A stretch of DNA of 8,101 bases, taken from contig PMMV01000036.1 in assembly GCA_003162115.1 (NCBI GenBank), positions 1-8,101 on the forward strand. Reading direction: 5' to 3'. Under the pieces are notes generated by a model. It was given only the letters and a program-made list of their open reading frames with translations, had not been told where the DNA came from and ran no database searches. The number at the start of each line of letters is the position of its first letter. The stretch's first letter is position 1. Both the position numbers and the translations under genes were made by a program. The stretch is from Methanobacterium sp. (GTDB taxonomy: Archaea; Methanobacteriota; Methanobacteria; Methanobacteriales; Methanobacteriaceae). Positions 7,440-8,101 of the stretch are shown here, in pieces.

Positions 7440-7682
7440 ATGAATAGGAAAAAGTTAAAGAGTTTAATGGCTGCATTTGTTACATTTATAGTTGTGGGTC
7501 TTATTGCTGTCCAGGCAATGTATTATCTTAGGCATTATCCACCTACAACAAGTATGTGGCAACATCAATTTTTAACAGTCATTGGATTTTTATTTGGTGT
7601 AGTGGCTGCATCATATGTTTACACATATCTTCAGGGTGAAGATAAATCTTCTTGGCTCAACGAAGATGAGGATGAAAGTTAA
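7440..7682 (+). CDS. Small two-helix membrane protein of unknown function
   Basis: This 80-residue protein has a basic start (MNRKKLKSL), a hydrophobic helix at about 9-30, a short loop RHYPPTTSMWQHQ, a second helix at about 44-64 (TVIGFLFGVVAASYVYTYL) and an acidic tail ending in NEDEDES. The positive-inside rule puts the basic N-terminus in the cytoplasm and, with two helices, the acidic tail there as well. The start is ATG 7440, preceded by GGTATGAT (7427-7434), a fair Shine-Dalgarno; an overlapping ATG at 7424 opens only a seven-codon frame. It is divergent from pyrF (176 bases between) and convergent with the nitroreductase gene. I do not recognise a family. Clean coding statistics by eye and a plausible membrane topology argue that it is real. 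Confidence 0.75.
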   Translation: MNRKKLKSLMAAFVTFIVVGLIAVQAMYYLRHYPPTTSMWQHQFLTVIGFLFGVVAASYVYTYLQGEDKSSWLNEDEDES

Positions 7683-7699
7683 TATTATTTACAATATTA
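7680..7699 (+). terminator. Weak AT-only inverted repeat after the small membrane protein
   Basis: TAATATT (7680-7686, including the stop codon) and AATATTA (7693-7699) are reverse complements around a 6-base loop. T-rich CGATTTTTGATTTT follows about 30 bases later, before the convergent nitroreductase gene. Archaeal termination often relies on T-runs, so the stop is likely somewhere in 7700-7745. The hairpin alone is weak. Confidence 0.2.
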
Positions 7700-7775
7700 C
7701 CAAGAAGACTAGAAATATTCTTACTATTCACGATTTTTGATTTTAAAGTTAAAACATCCCCTTTTATGTTTGGAA

Positions 7776-8101
7776 TCAATTTTTTCCACAATTCACAGTT
7801 ACAAAATATTTATAACCCTTTAAAGAGTTCCTGGTTTTGTCGTAGAAAATCTCTGTTGTTTTTCCAAAGTGCTCTGCTGAAACCTTAAGATGGTAAATTG
7901 CAATACCTATGTCAATTGGTATGTACTTATTTACTAGGATGGCCTTTAAAAAATTTGGTTTATTTGAATAAGCATGTATAACATTTTTATTGCCTGTAAA
8001 AAACCATGGTTGACTGTTAATTGCAGAAGGTGCTAGTCTTATAGGTTCCAATAATTTGTCTGCATTATCAATGTCGGTTATCTTTTGAAGAGGTTTTCTC
8101 T
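7776..8101 (-). CDS. Partial nitroreductase family protein (C-terminal part)
   Basis: The frame is open from the right edge to TGA at 7776-7778, giving 107 complete codons; the N-terminus lies outside. The hallmark LLEPIRLAPSAINSQPWFF (8052-8008) corresponds to the nitroreductase AARLAPSAxNxQPW motif, which binds FMN. IDIGIAIYHLKVSAEHFGK is the conserved helix with the DxGxxxxxL pattern that follows in this fold. The overall pattern, with a short C-terminal end KYFVTVNCGKN, is reminiscent of the TM1586-type putative nitroreductases. The TTG within LLEPI is not the start: the frame continues upstream with sensible residues (KPLQKITDIDNADK). The protein is probably an FMN-dependent oxidoreductase; its substrate is unknown. 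The gene converges on the small membrane protein gene with 93 bases between. Confidence 0.82.
   Translation of the reverse strand, partial: RKPLQKITDIDNADKLLEPIRLAPSAINSQPWFFTGNKNVIHAYSNKPNFLKAILVNKYIPIDIGIAIYHLKVSAEHFGKTTEIFYDKTRNSLKGYKYFVTVNCGKN

Noticed and set aside
7424..7447. Seven-codon frame (ATG 7424 to TAG) overlapping the start of the small membrane protein gene
   Set aside because: It is too short and its bases serve as the ribosome binding site region; there is no sign of a leader peptide such as repeated codons.

Overview
The window looks like chromosomal DNA of a methanogenic archaeon of the order Methanobacteriales, most likely Methanobacterium or a close relative. The support is an archaeal deoxyhypusine synthase, an archaeal-type orotidine 5'-phosphate decarboxylase very like the Methanothermobacter enzyme, a winged-helix/CBS regulator of an archaeal type, AT-rich spacers with TTTAAATA-like box A motifs, and GGTGAT-type ribosome binding sites. 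From memory, the regulator / deoxyhypusine synthase / membrane protein / pyrF cluster resembles the MTH126-MTH129 neighbourhood of Methanothermobacter thermautotrophicus. I could not check this.

Left part (1-3840), accessory-like and decaying. A minus-strand exported or membrane-anchored protein of unknown function runs off the left edge (1-341). Next comes a plus-strand remnant of a SulP-family anion transporter (538-818). Only its N-terminal start and C-terminal STAS tail remain, so nearly the whole transporter has been deleted internally. A large two-block membrane protein of the FUSC/aromatic-exporter type (849-2846) is on the minus strand. A spacer of about 495 bases (2847-3341) has no convincing gene. 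It is followed by a degraded 4Fe-4S protein gene (3342-3831) with no ordinary start codon, an apparent one-base frameshift and a missing C-terminal half.

Middle part (3840-6678), core genes on the plus strand: a winged-helix regulator with two CBS domains (3944-4822), deoxyhypusine synthase (5048-5968), which acts in hypusine modification of aIF5A, and a conserved-looking six-helix membrane protein of unknown function (6076-6678). An 18-bp interrupted palindrome lies just upstream of the deoxyhypusine synthase gene, where a repressor could act.

Right part (6613-8101): pyrF (minus strand, pyrimidine synthesis) overlaps the membrane protein tail-to-tail by 66 bases. It is divergent from a small two-helix membrane protein (7440-7682). 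A nitroreductase-family gene on the minus strand runs off the right edge.

No tRNA, rRNA, CRISPR array or insertion sequence was recognised. The most unusual features are the two decaying genes at the left, the palindrome before deoxyhypusine synthase, and the uncharacterised acidic-motif membrane protein overlapping pyrF.
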